A stretch of DNA of 64,000 nucleotides from Acanthaster planci. Taxonomy: Eukaryota; Echinodermata; Asteroidea; Valvatida; Acanthasteridae. Shown piece by piece: positions 35,311 through 48,972 of the stretch (position 1 is its first letter; every line of letters begins with the position of its first letter). A program made the translations under genes and the position numbers. The DNA lies in NCBI RefSeq assembly GCF_001949145.1, contig NW_019091445.1, positions 555,772 through 619,771 of the forward strand, in the 5' to 3' direction. The notes beneath the pieces were generated by a model. It did not search any database, was not told the DNA's origin, and saw nothing but the letters and a program-made list of their open reading frames with translations.

Positions 35311-38300
35311 ATGGCGTTTATTAAAACTGCTTTTCTTGTGTGTGCGACTGCGGTATTGACGGTATGCCTACCGCAGCTGTGGACCACGACTCGTCCAATC
35401 ATCACTGCAGGAACCGTGCAACCAGGATTCGAACCGGTCGCCAAACTGTTCAGGTAATGTGTTTTATCAGTTCGTCCAGCGAATAGCTACGGACGGTCTA
35501 TAAGTACATGTATATGCACGTCAGTGTTGTTTATTCCGGGAAAGTCTTGCACATAGTCTCAACATGCAGAAGTTAACGCCACAGTCAACGACAGTCCCGT
35601 GACTTGCATGTATTGCTCCAATTTTCGGTATGTTACACGTTCTACTGGAGTGATTCCACATTAAAGATTTTGACCTTTAAGTCATTTGCGCAAAAGGATC
35701 TTAGGGGGGGGCGGGTCCAGAGGGCAATCCAAATGATCAATCGCACAGCAGGGGCTTTTGCGGGTGCCTGTCAGCTTTGCAGTCATCTATTGTTACAACG
35801 ATAAAGGACATATCAAAGTTACAAGGGCAAGACATGTTACCCTATCATAGCCACTGAGATCCATGCTGGAGAAAGAGGAGGAAGCAGAAAAAATCAAGAA
35901 TTTTATAAACTGTGGTCTCATTAGTTGCCAGCGGACTGTATGTACATCTGGCCAAAAAGCACCTGTAATCTGCACTGTGTGGATATAACCGATGTACGTC
36001 ACCCATAAAAAGATTACCGGTAACTTCTGACCTTTGGTGCGTTTATTATCAACTGACGACCATTTTAAAACAAGGCAAAGCTGTAAGTAAGGAGATAGTT
36101 GAATATCTGGAGATGTTTTTCTTTCCAATTGTAGAAAGAAGGAAAACTAGACGGGGATGTGGCTAGGGGGTATTTTCTAAAAGCGATTTCGACCCTGTGC
36201 TACTGTCGTATCACTGGTTGATGTTAAGGAGAATCATTTGTTCAGGGCGCATTTTGAAAATGGCGTGGAGTATTCTATTGGCGGTTCTGCCTATTCGGTG
36301 TATTACAAAGGGTCAAAGGTTGTGGACATCTGGGGAGGCTACGCTGACAGCGAGGCAAATCGTCCCTGGAAGGAGGACACCGTGGCTGTTTTCTATTCCA
36401 CAACAAAAGGTTGGTAATGAGATGGAATACTCACTACTAATTTCCTCTGTGAGTACATAAGTCGTCTCCTTCACGAGTTCTTGCAGGACCTTTTCATGTC
36501 ACACGAGTGAACTCACGATCAAGCTAGTCAAAATGTAAGTTTCTCAAAAGGCCCGAATTTTAGATGCAAGGACGACATCAAACGAGATTACAGAAATGAT
36601 AAAACATACAGACTATGCAAGGCTGTGATTTGACAATGAGAAAACACTTCAAGCGTACAGATACAGTTTAACAAAGGTTGCCAATGATTAGGTATATGTC
36701 CGCCGGTAAGAAAGATCCTGCACAGGCGAGGACTAGGGCAGGGCTCTGCGACGAAGCATGACTCCATGGATGGCGAAAACAGTTCTTCAGCCGGGTGCAA
36801 ATAAGGCTGAACTGTGTAGACTCAGTCCTCAATGTGCCTCTTCTTCCGGCTATCAGGTTGAGCTCTCCAACTCTTCCTCAGTCACTCAAGGCGGACTTCT
36901 GCCAGTGGCTCACTTGCCAAGCCGCAAGCAGATCAACGAGTGATGAAAAACGCGTTTATAAGGTTTACGGTATGTCAAGTCTGTTGGCTGGTACTAGCAG
37001 CTAACTTTATATACAGAAGGATCCTAAAGTGCTATGTCTCTGCCACTTACAGGCATTGCAGCTATTTGCATGGCCATGCTTGTTGACAAAGGCCTCCTTG
37101 ACTACGACAAGACTGTGGCTTCTTATTGGCCAGAGTTTGCTCAGAATGGCAAGGACAATATCACAGTGCGCACGCTACTTAACCATCAAGTAAGCAGTAC
37201 AACTCTAACATAGTTTTGGCTTCAGTATAATGCTATGTTTGTTTGTAAAGTAAAATTAGGCTACATTCTGGACGCTTAAATATGTACTTTACTTTTCAAC
37301 GAATGAGTTAAGACTGGGTACTAGACTTTGCTCGTGAATTTCGATCGGAATAGGTTGAAAAAGAACTCCTTCTGGTGGAAACTCGATTGAAATCTCTAGG
37401 CATGAGAAGGAAGACATTTCGACCGAATTCGTCTTGGGGGTCTCGAGTTTTGATCGGAAGGAGTGAATTTTCACTCTTTGGAATTTGGAAAGTACAGATA
37501 CACTGTAATTGTTTTCTAATTCAGGCAGGCTTGTCCTACACTCCTGAGAAAATGAGCCTCGCTCTCCTGAAGGACCAAGATGCATTGGGCAATGTCTTAG
37601 CGCGGGCTCCCCCGCAGTGGAAGCCGGGTACGGCACATGGATACCATGCTATGACGTTCGGTCTGTATGCCAGTCAGCTGTTGCGACGTGTTGACTCGAA
37701 GCACAGGACTCTGGGCCAATTCTTCAAAGAAGAGATTGCCCAACCGTTTGGTAATACATGTATTAGGTGTTTTCGCATCCATGTGTGTTCAGTATCATTG
37801 GTTGTTATTTAATTGGATTTTTGTTTATTATGTACCGATAGTCTTCGTTCCCAACTCAGTCTAACTCTCGTTCAAACTGATCCTACAGACATAGATTTTT
37901 ACATCGGTCTTCCAGTGGAATCCTTCCACCGTGTCGCACGACTAGTGGGACATTCCACTAACATCATGCTGTCACTTCTGAAGGGGCTTTCCAGTCCCCT
38001 AAACCGGCAAATGATGTGGGCGGTGGCGACAGGGAAAAGCGACATTCAGAAAATTTTAGAATCAAGTGGGGAAACGTTGGAGGTAGGCTTCTACTGTGAC
38101 GCTTTTTTATGTGCACAAATTATTCTTTATAGCTGCATGTGGCATGATCTCAACAATTTCCTGCGAGAGTTATATGACAATTTTCAAATCATCAAACTTG
38201 CTCTGTTACACCTCTGTTTAAATGTCCTTGGCAGTCCTGAACTGTATGAGGGTTTTCATTATTTTGGAAGTCTACGGTTTTTATTCTTCTTATTTTTATA

Positions 38301-40686
38301 TTATTTATTTTACTTGTCTGTATTCTGTCTCTGATATTTATGCCAAATAAATTATTAGTAGTAGTATTACCCTTTGGGAAAATGGGTTCATTTCACACAA
38401 GGCGACACAATCGTGGCTTTGTAATGGCCAGGACCCACCAGGAACAACTTTTTTTAGTAGAATGCCGTAATAGCTCCAACCATGTCACAAGAATCACAAA
38501 CAACCTCGTTTTCAGTGGTAGAGAGCCACAACCTTATTCACTGCGAGATATGACGCGTGTGATATCCTTTCCCCTGATGGATTGCTTCATTTGTGCACGG
38601 AACCATCAGGACCGATATGTTATTTAAGACTTGTTGTTAGGTTTAACAGTGTACGTGCGTCCGGGTTTTTATTTTTTATTTTATTTTTTTCGAGAAGCAC
38701 TCCTCCCAATTTTCATATGGTCCTTAATCTGTTTACTGTCTCAAATTACAGGGTTTTTTGTAACCCACCATTCCAATACTAGGCTAGAGGCTTCTTAACT
38801 GTTAATGCGGCAATAGAGTAGTGAGCAATACAAATTACACAACTTTATCAAAGCCTTCAGCTGATAAAACGTGCACTATCATGGATCCCTTTAGAGTTTA
38901 ATCATACAGTGGGTGAGGCTGAGGAATTTGTCAAACCACGGAGGAAGGACACAGAAGGAGTTACAACTCTGGAACATCGAAGTGCTCGATGATCGTCGCC
39001 GCCCGGTCAGACGAACAACAGTTAACATTCCAAAATATGCCTGATTACTGCTTGCAACTCGGCCGGACAAGTAGGGCCAGTAATATCCTAGCAATGTCTA
39101 TGGAATTTGGCTAAGACTGGCCAACAACATGGTGACCATCACAGGACCGTAAAATTCACGAAACACAAAATTCGCAGTTTCGTTATAAGGAGTGATCATA
39201 AGACCTCATAAAATACCTTTTTATGCAAATTCCGTGATAAAATGATTCAAATAAAACACAAAGTCTTATAAACAACTTGGCTATTTATTCCCAAAATAAG
39301 CCCAGAAGCGCTTGATAAGGGCAGTAACTGCACATGAACACTTTGGGTACATAGCCTAATAAAACCAACTGCACAAGCATTAAATTTGATGTTGTTGTCA
39401 GATCATACCAAGCACCAACGATGGCATGAATATTCAACTTCCTATACTGCAGTATACAATGCTTTAAGGGTGCAGATTACCAGCGAAACATTGCGGCGAT
39501 GATCATAGGGTACTTGTAAAGCCGGGGCTTATGGTTGTGAAACAGGTGGTGCGTAGCAAGCATTCGCCGCGCTGTGGCTATGGACATGCAGGGCATGCCA
39601 GAAAGCTAATTGGCCAGATAGCCCGGTTATTTCAAACTCCTGAGTCCTTCCTCCATGATCAAACATGCAACAGTTACCTCAGCCCTGTTTTCGAATGGCG
39701 GGTGCTGAGAGGTCGGTTCTTAGGCTACCAACTCACCACATGACTAATTTCGCTCAATCAGTCCGAGGCATTTTTGCGCCCAGAGACGCTGGCCCTGGAA
39801 CAGCCGTCTGCATACGGCGTCGGAACGGCGCGGGCCGTCGCCAAAGTCTACGGAATTCTGGCCAACGGAGGGAAGACCAAGGAAGGCAAAACGTTGCTCT
39901 CCAGTAAAGCCATTAAGAAGATCATCAGTGAGGCCAAAGATGACGGTTCACTGGACAAGACTGTTGGCTTTGCTGCCATCAATAATCTCGGATTCGTCAT
40001 CAGCGAGTACGAGGTAGGGTCAACACTTTTAAGAGGGTCTGGTTTGACATTGAAATTCAATAATTCCGTTTTAAACAATACTTGACTTACACCCTTAGTT
40101 AGTATTCTATCGGCATTAATGATAAAAATATTTTCGGCGATGCAAACTCTAATAGCCATAGCTAAAGTTGAACAATGTATTGATACAATCAGCTGAGCCT
40201 TGGAAAAGGTTACTGCCTCGTTAACACCGCCTCAGGTTTCCCAAAACGTAGTCTTATTTTCTCAGTCACGTGTGACACATGATGTTTTCAGAAGGCACTG
40301 TGTTTCACGTGAACCCCTATATCCTCCATTCTACTCTGCAGGCAAACATCCTGAAATAGTGATGGTGTAAGACATATTGACGCTTCTATGTGCAACGATG
40401 TAAAAACGCTGTCAATGTCAGTTATCAAAACTGAACAAAATTACACCACGAGCCGCTAATTCCATTTGAGTGGTCTACATGCTCGTTTTGTTTAATATCC
40501 CTTCAGGGGTCACCTCAGTTTGGACATCCAGGGGCTGGAGGCATGCAAGGCCGTGCTGACCCTCAACGGAAGCTCGGCATGTCTTACCTCTCCAGTTACG
40601 GCTCCCAGTTCGGCCTCGGCGACGACCCCAGATTCATGTCACTGCAAGCAGCGACTTACAAGTGTATCGATAAACTGGAAGCCTAG
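35311..40686 (+). CDS. serine beta-lactamase-like hydrolase, gene C
   Basis: Seven exons join in frame: 35311-35453, 36246-36409, 37053-37189, 37525-37750, 37889-38082, 39762-40013 and 40507-40686 (431 residues; phases 2,1,0,1,0,0). All introns are GT-AG. The start matches genes D and E (MAF-). A hydrophobic segment at about 5-23 should direct it to the secretory pathway as a signal peptide or anchor. The motifs are STTK at 99-102, GTAHGYH with Tyr188 and GHPG with His379. Exon 2 begins [13 protein letters not shown], where the paralogues have ENFENG and STGG. It is nearly identical to gene D over most exons and shares introns with it, so the two are recent copies. Function is predicted only by fold: a serine hydrolase of the class C beta-lactamase/EstB type with unknown substrate. 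Confidence 0.91.
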
Positions 40687-43646
40687 AAAGGAACGAGGCT
40701 GAATGGGCTGTGCTTGGTGCACAGGCAAAAAACGCAATTAACGAGCCGTTATTCGTGTACTTTAGATTTGCGCTTTTGCCCAGCCTGGCATGAGACACAT
40801 AATGAGTCGCAAGAACCGCTTTGAGTCGATGCAAGCAAAACGAATAAGGCACAACGGGAAGATGGGAGAACTTCCGCTCAAAATATTTCTAAGCGCCACT
40901 TTGTTCAGTATTTGCTGTCATATTTGGGACCAATCGTAGATATATTTCTATAAATCACGAATTTTGGACTAATGGCTTTCAACTCGGGATATTCAGTTCC
41001 ATACAACTCGAAGCGGGCCAATTTTGCATAGATGTGGGTGGCTACATTCATAGCTGAGTGCATAGTTTTACTACTATTTTGGGGTTGTTTTCGGAGGACG
41101 ATTTTAAAAATGTGCACTGCTAACCCGTATAAAATTGAGAAGGAAACTAGACTCTTGGCCATAATCTTGAATTTCCAGTGAAACACAGCAAGGCTAACCT
41201 GTTATTTGTGAGAGTCATACCCGGTGCAGCGCTATTGCTGTCCGATTTTGCACTGTTTTACACACTCTAAAAATAATTGCACAATGTTGGGTAAAACTTT
41301 TACACTCTCAAGAGTAAAGTTGGAACATGGTCGCCAGTTTATTTAAAAATATTGCACAACAGGAAAATCTTATGAAACAACACATTTCTGTGGAAATATT
41401 GCACTCTGCCTGTGTTTAACTTTTTACACAACAGTATATTGGGTAAATGGTTTACCCCCAAACGACCATGTTCCCTTTTAATTAATAATTGAGTAATTTT
41501 TTACACATCGCCGTTTCAACCCAAATGCTGTGTTATATTTTTACGCATAAATTGTACTTTTTTAAATTACCCAATACCCTTGTGTCAAAAATCACACGGT
41601 TCTCAATTAATCAGTTATTTTCCAATTTGAATGTGATAAATTTAATCAATGAACAGCACATGAATTTTTTCCTTGTTTTAACGATAACCTGCTAAAAATA
41701 AACAGAGTTTTCAACATGATACACAACAGTTAATTTTTGTGTTGAATGTTGACACGTCATTAGTTCCACCAAGTACATAATGTGAGTAAATGTTCTAACT
41801 AAAATCTTGAATAAGGGAATAAGTATGTACTCGGCCAATGGACGCGACTAATGCCATCGCCTGCGGCTCGGACATTACCATTATGCCGTTATTAGACATG
41901 ACAATCAAAATGCACCAAAATTACATGTACACAACTGACCACTTTAAGATTTAAAGACCGTTTTGTTTTTGAAAATCATGAAGTGAAATTAACTTGAAGC
42001 ATCTCTGTCGACAAATTCTGGTTAGCAACCAGATCAAAACGGTAGTTTTAGTGAGCATGGCGATAGGATCCTTCGCTATGTTTTCAATTAACTCGGCGAG
42101 AAATGATAATAAGCCCAGACAGCTTTCACTGCCCCTGCCTTACTGGAGACGGTCTCAATATAAAAGTTCCATGATGCAGTTGCTTGGAGGGCATACTTTA
42201 GGCCCCAAACCTACAGCTGGTGGGTTTTATACCACAGGTTCAAAGCACCGAGGAGGCCACCGCACTAAGTTTACTGCCTGCCTCTCACAGATGAGGAGGC
42301 ACCGTGTTGGTTGGGCCGTGTCTCCCCCTCACAATGGTCAAGATGAACAGTAGCGTCCTCCTCCTGGTCAGGTTGTCAGTGTAGTTGGTGACATGTTTTT
42401 CAAAATTAAAAAATTTATGAAACTACCCGCTTAACCGCACCGCGTACACATCGCGAGGAAGGTGGAATACACCCAGCCAATTACCGAATTGGTTTCAAGC
42501 CTAACCTGCATAATACGCCACGGGACAGGTCAGCCAGCGGTCAAGCCTATAGTTGTTGTGACCGGAGACATTTCTCTACTTCGCGACCTCCAGGATGTCC
42601 TTGCAACTTAAGTAAAATATACACGTGTTCCTTGAGAAAAACAACATGAAACCCTACATTCATTATGATGCTGTGACACAAGGAGTCTTCTGATCTCACC
42701 TTATTTGTGTATAGAGTGTGCATGCCAATGCCATCTGCTACCTTTTATAATCAGTCCTTAAATTGCACTTACAAACGTTCGTTTTCTCTTCTAGAAAGTT
42801 TTACACATGTTGTACGTTGATGCAATTTCCGGGGTGCGACGTGGAAACTGAGTGACTCGACAGTTTACGTACGTCCACACCGTATACAGAAAGTGATAAT
42901 GTGGCTGTAACATAAAAGTTTGTACCAACTGGGCGCATTAGTGTGGCGGAATAACATTGCTTGAGCACATTGTCCCGAGTGCAAAGGTTTTTAAAAACTT
43001 TTACTTTAATCGGTGTTGCAACAGTTAACGATGCTGAGAGTTGAGCGGATGAAAAGACTTTAACTTCAGTCTATCAATTCTTGTCTTTATAGCTACGAAG
43101 ACGGTTATAGATGAAATGACCAATGAGCCATTTTGTTATCTTATATTCAGTTTGCACTTCGCAGAAGATAATGTGGAATAAAAATAGAAATTAACAAAGA
43201 CCTGTTCCTCTCTGCTGAGGGCGGCTGTTAGATGTATGGACATTAAAATCCACTTCGTAATGAAACGAGCGTTATTGAAGGAAGATAATGTACGGGTAGA
43301 CATACATATAGCTCTGAAATAATTTTCTTTAACGATTCTGCCGGTCATTTGACAGTATCATTTCCATGAAGTTGGCCATTTTGCGATGCCCCGCTCGTTT
43401 ACGCTACGGTTTATCAAACAGCCGTCTGTTACTTGCAAAAATGCAAGAGAGTTAGACCCAGCAAGGTCACTTAAATGCAAATACGCCAAGCGTGAGATAG
43501 GATATTCAGTTGTCCAAAATGCAGTTCATAAAATGCTAAATCATTGTGCAAGGCCAAGTTGACCTAGCCCTGCTCAGTTCACGCCTTTCCGATCGACGAC
43601 AGACCGTTACAGCTTCAACGGTACTAGTACGTGGCAATAGTAAAAC
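40687..43646. other. intergenic between genes C and D
   Basis: The duplicated 3' flank of gene C continues to about 41263, where similarity to the gene D flank stops. From 41264 to about 41760 is an AT-rich block starting CACTCTAAAAATAATTG with repeated ATTGCAC/GTGCAAT-like words, likely an inserted repeat. The left end of the gene D duplication unit begins near 43000. An open frame at about 41994-42353 has no ATG-supported family match and I do not call it. Confidence 0.4.
41264..41760. repeat. AT-rich block, possible inserted repeat
   Basis: It begins exactly where the similarity between the 3' flanks of genes C and D breaks (after GCACTGTTTTAC). The words CACTCTAAAAA, TTGCACAA and TTACACA recur within it. 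I could not define termini or a target duplication. Confidence 0.3.
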
Positions 43647-46600
43647 ATGGCGTTTATTAAAACTGCCTTTCTTGTGTGTGCGACTGCGGTATTGACGGTA
43701 TACCTACCGCAGCTGTGGACCACGACTCGTCCAATCATCACTGCAGGAACCGTGCAACCAGGATTTGAACCGGTCGCCAAACTGTTCAGGTAAATTAAGT
43801 TTCATTTAAGTTCATGCAGCGATTAGCTACGGGTGGTCTATAAGTATATGCATGTCAGTTCTGTTTATTGAGGCAAAGTCTTATTCACGATCGGTATGCG
43901 CGGGTTGATGCAGGACAGTCATGTGAGTTGTTGCTACAGTCTTCAGTGTACATTTTTCCAAGTTTTACTGGAGTGATTTCATGTTAAAATTTATCCCTCG
44001 TGCAGAGGTTCAGAGGCTTTGACCTTCGCCATTTTAACGCAAAAGCTCCTCAGGACGGGTCCAGAGGGCAGTCCCGAAGGTGCACTGACATGCTAGGCGT
44101 GTAGGCCTATGGGTTCAAGTGCGCTTTAGTTGTAGCGTGGTCTGCTTGACAGCCATCTATTGTTACAACCATAAACGGCATGTATATTGACAAGGTTACA
44201 AAGGCATGTCAAACTTATCGCCTTATTATAGCCAGATCCGTTTTGGTAAAAAAGTGGGCAGCAGAGAAAAACACAAGAATTTGAGAAACTGTGATTCATG
44301 TATCATTATTGGCCTTTTAATTATTACTGGTGTTTATATCGACATTTGCAGCCAAAAAATGGTAACCTGCTCTGTGTAGATATACGTCACCCGGACAAAA
44401 GATTACCACCATCTTATTTCGCTCATTTATTATCAACTGACGATCAGTTCCAAACAAACCTAACTAGGGCCACAAGTAAGGCGTAAGTTGAATTTCTTTT
44501 CTGCAGATCTTTTCCTTCCTCCTTAGCTAGGGGGTAGACAAACTAAACAGCCTGAGTGACGTGGCCACGGGGGGAAACTTCAAGCTATTCGTACGGCCGC
44601 GTGCTGTTGTCCGATAACTGATTATAATTGATGCTCAAGAGGTGTGAAATGTATTTGTCCAGGGAGAATTTTGAAAATGGCGTGGAGTATTCTACCGGCG
44701 GTTCCGCCTATTCGGTGTATTATAAAGGGTCAAAGGTCGTGGACATCTGGGGAGGCTACGCCGACAGCGAGGCAGATCGTCCCTGGAAGGAGGACAGCGT
44801 AGCTGTTTTCTATTCGACAACAAAAGGTTGGTATTGAGATCGAACATTCATTGCGCCTCTCTCCATAAGTGAGTATTTTAGTCGAGTTCTTCACGAGTTC
44901 TTGTAGAGCTTTTCTCACGTCACCCAAATGAACTCACGATCAAGCTATTGGTAACAATCCGAAAATCTGCAAATGATAAAAAGATTAAAGACTATGAAAC
45001 AATGCGATTTGATAATGAGAATATTGAACACTTCGGGTTCAGGCAGGGTTTAACAAACGTTGGCCGTGATTGTGCTCGACGTATATAAGAAAAGAACTCA
45101 CATGATGCGAAATAAGAGCATCTCACAGGCGAGGACTTGGGCAAGGCTCTGCCACGAAGGATGAGTCAACGGATGGCAAAAGCATTTCTTTGGCGCAGCA
45201 AATAAACGGAGCCATGGGGTGGATTCACCTCAGAGTCCAACAAACAGCCGAAAAGAAACGAAAACAGCAAGGGGCGGCAGCTGCATGACTCCTGCCGCGA
45301 AAATATGGAGAGTGGGATACCACACCATAAAATGAACTTTGTAGACTCATTTCTCAATCTGCCTCTTCTCCCGCATATCAGGATTTCGGGGGGGCAATTC
45401 ATAAGCAAATGCACTTTCAACATAATAATGGGAGAAAAAGCCTATTTATTTGATAAATAAATACATGTGTGCCGATTAGTTTCTTTCCTACTCACCTATA
45501 TGAAGTCATCTCAGTTGGAAAAAGACCCACACAAACAAATACAAAAATAATTAAATTGAATTTTGTAGTTTTTTAAGTTGTCCCCCCTCCGTTGGATACG
45601 TCACTGAGAAAAATCCCCCATCGCTCACTAGACAAGGCGCAAGAAGATCTACCAGAAGAGATCAAGACACGCGCTCGTACTTGTGACGTCTATACTAGCT
45701 TTTGCGTGCTGGTACCATCAGCTGCCTTTAAATACAGCACAATTCTAAAGTGCTATGTCTCTCTTTGCCACTTGCAGGCATTGCAGGTATTTGCATGGCC
45801 ATGCTTGTTGACAAAGGCCTCCTTGACTACGACAAGACTGTGGCTTCTTATTGGCCAGAATTTGCTCAGAATGGCAAGGACAATATCACAGTGCGCACGC
45901 TACTTAACCATCAAGTAAGCAGTACGTTACGGACGTACGACTTTAACATAATTTTGGCATCAGTACTATGGTCTGTTATTTTGTAGACTGAAATTGGCTA
46001 TATTCTGGACTCTATGTACTTTTACGGGCGTCAATCCCTGAGGATGGGGGTATATACCCCCCTTTTTGAGGTGGGGGATGGGTAACTGAATCATCCCCTA
46101 CTTTATTTTGTGAGCCAAAAAATTAAAGCGTTGGCCCATTGCGACGAATTTTCAGGATTTCCCAACAGCTAAAATGTTTGCAACATCATTAAAAAGGGAG
46201 AACCAGGTATAAAAAGCCATAAATATACCATTTTGATGTAAGTTTCTGCATGAATTGGGTACACATTAGAAATGTACATCTTTATCATGAACATCGCCCC
46301 CTATATAGTGTGATATGGTGTCCCCCCCCCGCTTTTCAAATGTCCAAGTAGATATTTGTTTTCTAATCCAGGCAGGCTTGTCCTACACTCCTGAGAAAAT
46401 GAGCCTCGCTCTCCTGAAGGACCAAGATGCATTGGGCAATGTCTTAGCGCGGGCTCCCCCGCAGTGGAAGCCGGGTACGGCACATGGATACCATGCTATG
46501 ACGTTCGGTCTGTATGCCAGTCAGCTCTTGCGACGTGTTGACTCGAAGCACAGGACTCTGGGCCAATTCTTCAAAGAAGAGATTGCCCAACCGTTTGGTA

Positions 46601-48972
46601 ATACATGTACTAGATGTTTTTGCATGCATTTTTCACACGAGAGCAAAGGGAATACCCCACAAGTATAGCTGTGTAAGAGTGGGTGATCTGGTGCAGGCCT
46701 ATGGTTTCTTATTATGTATCGCTAGTCTTCACTCCCAACTCAGTCTAATTCTCGTTCAAATTGATCCTACAGACGTAGATTTTCACATCGGTCTTCCAGT
46801 GGAATCCTTCCACCGTGTCGCACGACTAGTGGGACATTCTGGCAACTTTATACTGTCACTTCTGAAGGGGCTTTCCAGTCCCCTAAACCGGCAAATGATG
46901 TGGGCCATGGCTACAGGAAAAAGCGATCTTCCGAAAATTTTAGAATCAAGTGGGGACACGTTGGAGGTAGGCTTCTACTGTGACGTTTTTTTATATGCAA
47001 AAATTATTCTTTATAGCTGCATGTGGCATGATCTCAACAATTTCCTGCGAGAGTTATATGACAATTTTCAAATCATCAAATCATTTTAGAATCAAATGGG
47101 GACACGGTGGCGGTAAGCTTCCACGCTGACGCTACTTCATGTGATCTGTAACGGTAGAGTTTTGTGAAAACGACAACCGCAAATTTCCTCATGGTCGCAA
47201 ATGACAAATGATTTCAAAGATATACTGCAAGAATTCTTTGGCAAGTTTTTAAAATCATCGGACCTTTAGGCTGATCGGTTCATTTAACACTAGGTGCCAC
47301 AATAAAGTCTTTGGACCCACTGGGGAAAACCTTCAAGTTTCACACCGGGTGTACAACGCCGAGGATAGCTCCACCATGGCTCCACCCTTTTAACCATGCA
47401 TCACCGGAGTTTCCATTGATTAACCAGCCACAGAGTTACAACCTTAATATATTCGATGCGACTGATGTATGCGATACCCATCGTCTGATAGGTTGTTCAT
47501 TTGCGCTCAGAATCATCAAGACTGATGCTTTTGTATTGTAACACTTGTCGTTAAATTAAACAGTGTCGGTTTTTCTTACGAAGCACATCTCCGATAATGT
47601 ACAAGTTTGTTTCCTGTTTTAATATCACATCATGTTGTGACCCACCATTCAAAAACTAGGCCGAAAGGAATTGACATCAGTGATGAGCTTTGCCAATTCC
47701 TCAACTCTTCCTGCCCAGAACAACCTATGCCTTCTACAGATAATGTGCGCTATGATGTATCCCGTTGAAGTAGTGGGAAGGTCTGAGGAATTCGTCAAAC
47801 ATACAAAAAACAAAATCTACTTCAGCCACTGGTTTGAGAATTGTCTGTCAATTGGTAAATCTCGCTAATGAGAGGTAAGTTACTTGGCCATCAAACCGAT
47901 ACATGAGACTTTCTTACTTAATTAATCAGCCCGAGGCTTTTTTGCGCCCGGAGACGCTGGCCCTGGAACAACCGTCGGCATACGGCGTCGGAACGGCGCG
48001 GGCCGTCGCCAAAGTCTACGGAATTCTGGCCAACGGAGGGAAGACCAAGGAAGGCAAAACGTTGCTCTCCAGTAAAGCCATTAAGAAAATCATAAGTGAG
48101 GCCAAAGATGACGGTTCACTAGACAAGACTGTTGGCTTTCCTGCCGTCATAAATCTCGGATTCTTCATCAGCGAGTACGAGGTAGGGTCACACCTCAACA
48201 GAGGGTCTGGTTACGAAACTGAAATCCAGTCACTGCCCATTACAAAATACTTCACTTACACCCTTTTTTGTATTGTTCTTTTGTCGGTGTGAAAATATTA
48301 TCAGTCCAGAGGATGATGCCAAAACTAACATGAGGTAAAATAGTGGATGGATACGACCATCTAGCTGAAAAAAATATGTCTCGACAGCGCCGCCTCAGGT
48401 TTCCCAAAACGTGGTCTCAGGCCGTGCCGACACGGGCTTCCAGAGCTACGGCTAGGTCCATTGTCTATGCGTCTCCACGCATTTCGAATGGAGCGAAGAC
48501 CTAGACCTAGCTCTAGACAAAAGATTCGGATGCAGCCTTATTTTTGTCAGTCACATGTGGCGCATAAAGTTTTCAGTTGGCACTGGGTTTCACGTGAACC
48601 CCTGTATCCTCCATTCTACTCTGCAGGCACACATCCTGAAATAGTGATGGTGTAAGACATATTGACGCTTCTATGTGCAACGATGTAATAACGCTGTCAA
48701 TGTCAGTTATCAAAACTGAACAAAATTACACCACGAGCCGCTAATTCCATTTGAGTGGTCTACATGCTCGATTTGTTATTATATCCCTTCAGGGGTCACC
48801 TCAGTTTGGACATCCAGGGGCTGGAGGCATGCAAGGCCGTGCTGACCCTCAACGGAAGCTCGGTATGTCTTACCTCTCCAGTTACGGCTCCCAGTTCGGC
48901 CTCGGCGACGACCCCAGATTCATGTCGCTGCAAGCAGCGACTTACAAGTGTATCGATAAACTGGAAGCCTAG
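43647..48972 (+). CDS. serine beta-lactamase-like hydrolase, gene D
   Basis: Seven exons join in frame: 43647-43789, 44663-44826, 45778-45914, 46372-46597, 46773-46966, 47930-48181 and 48793-48972 (431 residues; phases as in gene C; all GT-AG). The hydrophobic N-terminus is at about 5-23, STTK at 99-102, GTAHGYH with Tyr188 and GHPG with His379. Exons 4 and 7 are almost identical to those of gene C. Differences from C cluster in exon 5 (for example HSGNFILS against HSTNIMLS) and exon 6 (PAVINLGFF against AAINNLGFV). Intron 5 carries a duplicated piece of the exon 5 end near 47085-47120, and intron 6 has about 120 bases absent from gene C. Predicted secreted or anchored serine hydrolase. Confidence 0.91.
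47080..47145 (+). pseudogene. duplicated end of exon 5 within intron 5 of gene D
   Basis: The sequence ATTTTAGAATCAAATGGGGA through GGTAAGCTTCCACGCTGACG parallels the true exon 5 end and donor at 46940-46985 (LESSGDTLE, GTAGGC). The copy keeps a GT donor but has no exon 5 start or acceptor. It is a short exon fossil from unequal exchange or slippage. Confidence 0.7.

Noticed and set aside
41994-42353. 119-codon plus-strand frame between genes C and D
   Set aside because: It begins at a non-ATG codon, has no recognisable domain and no splice partners.
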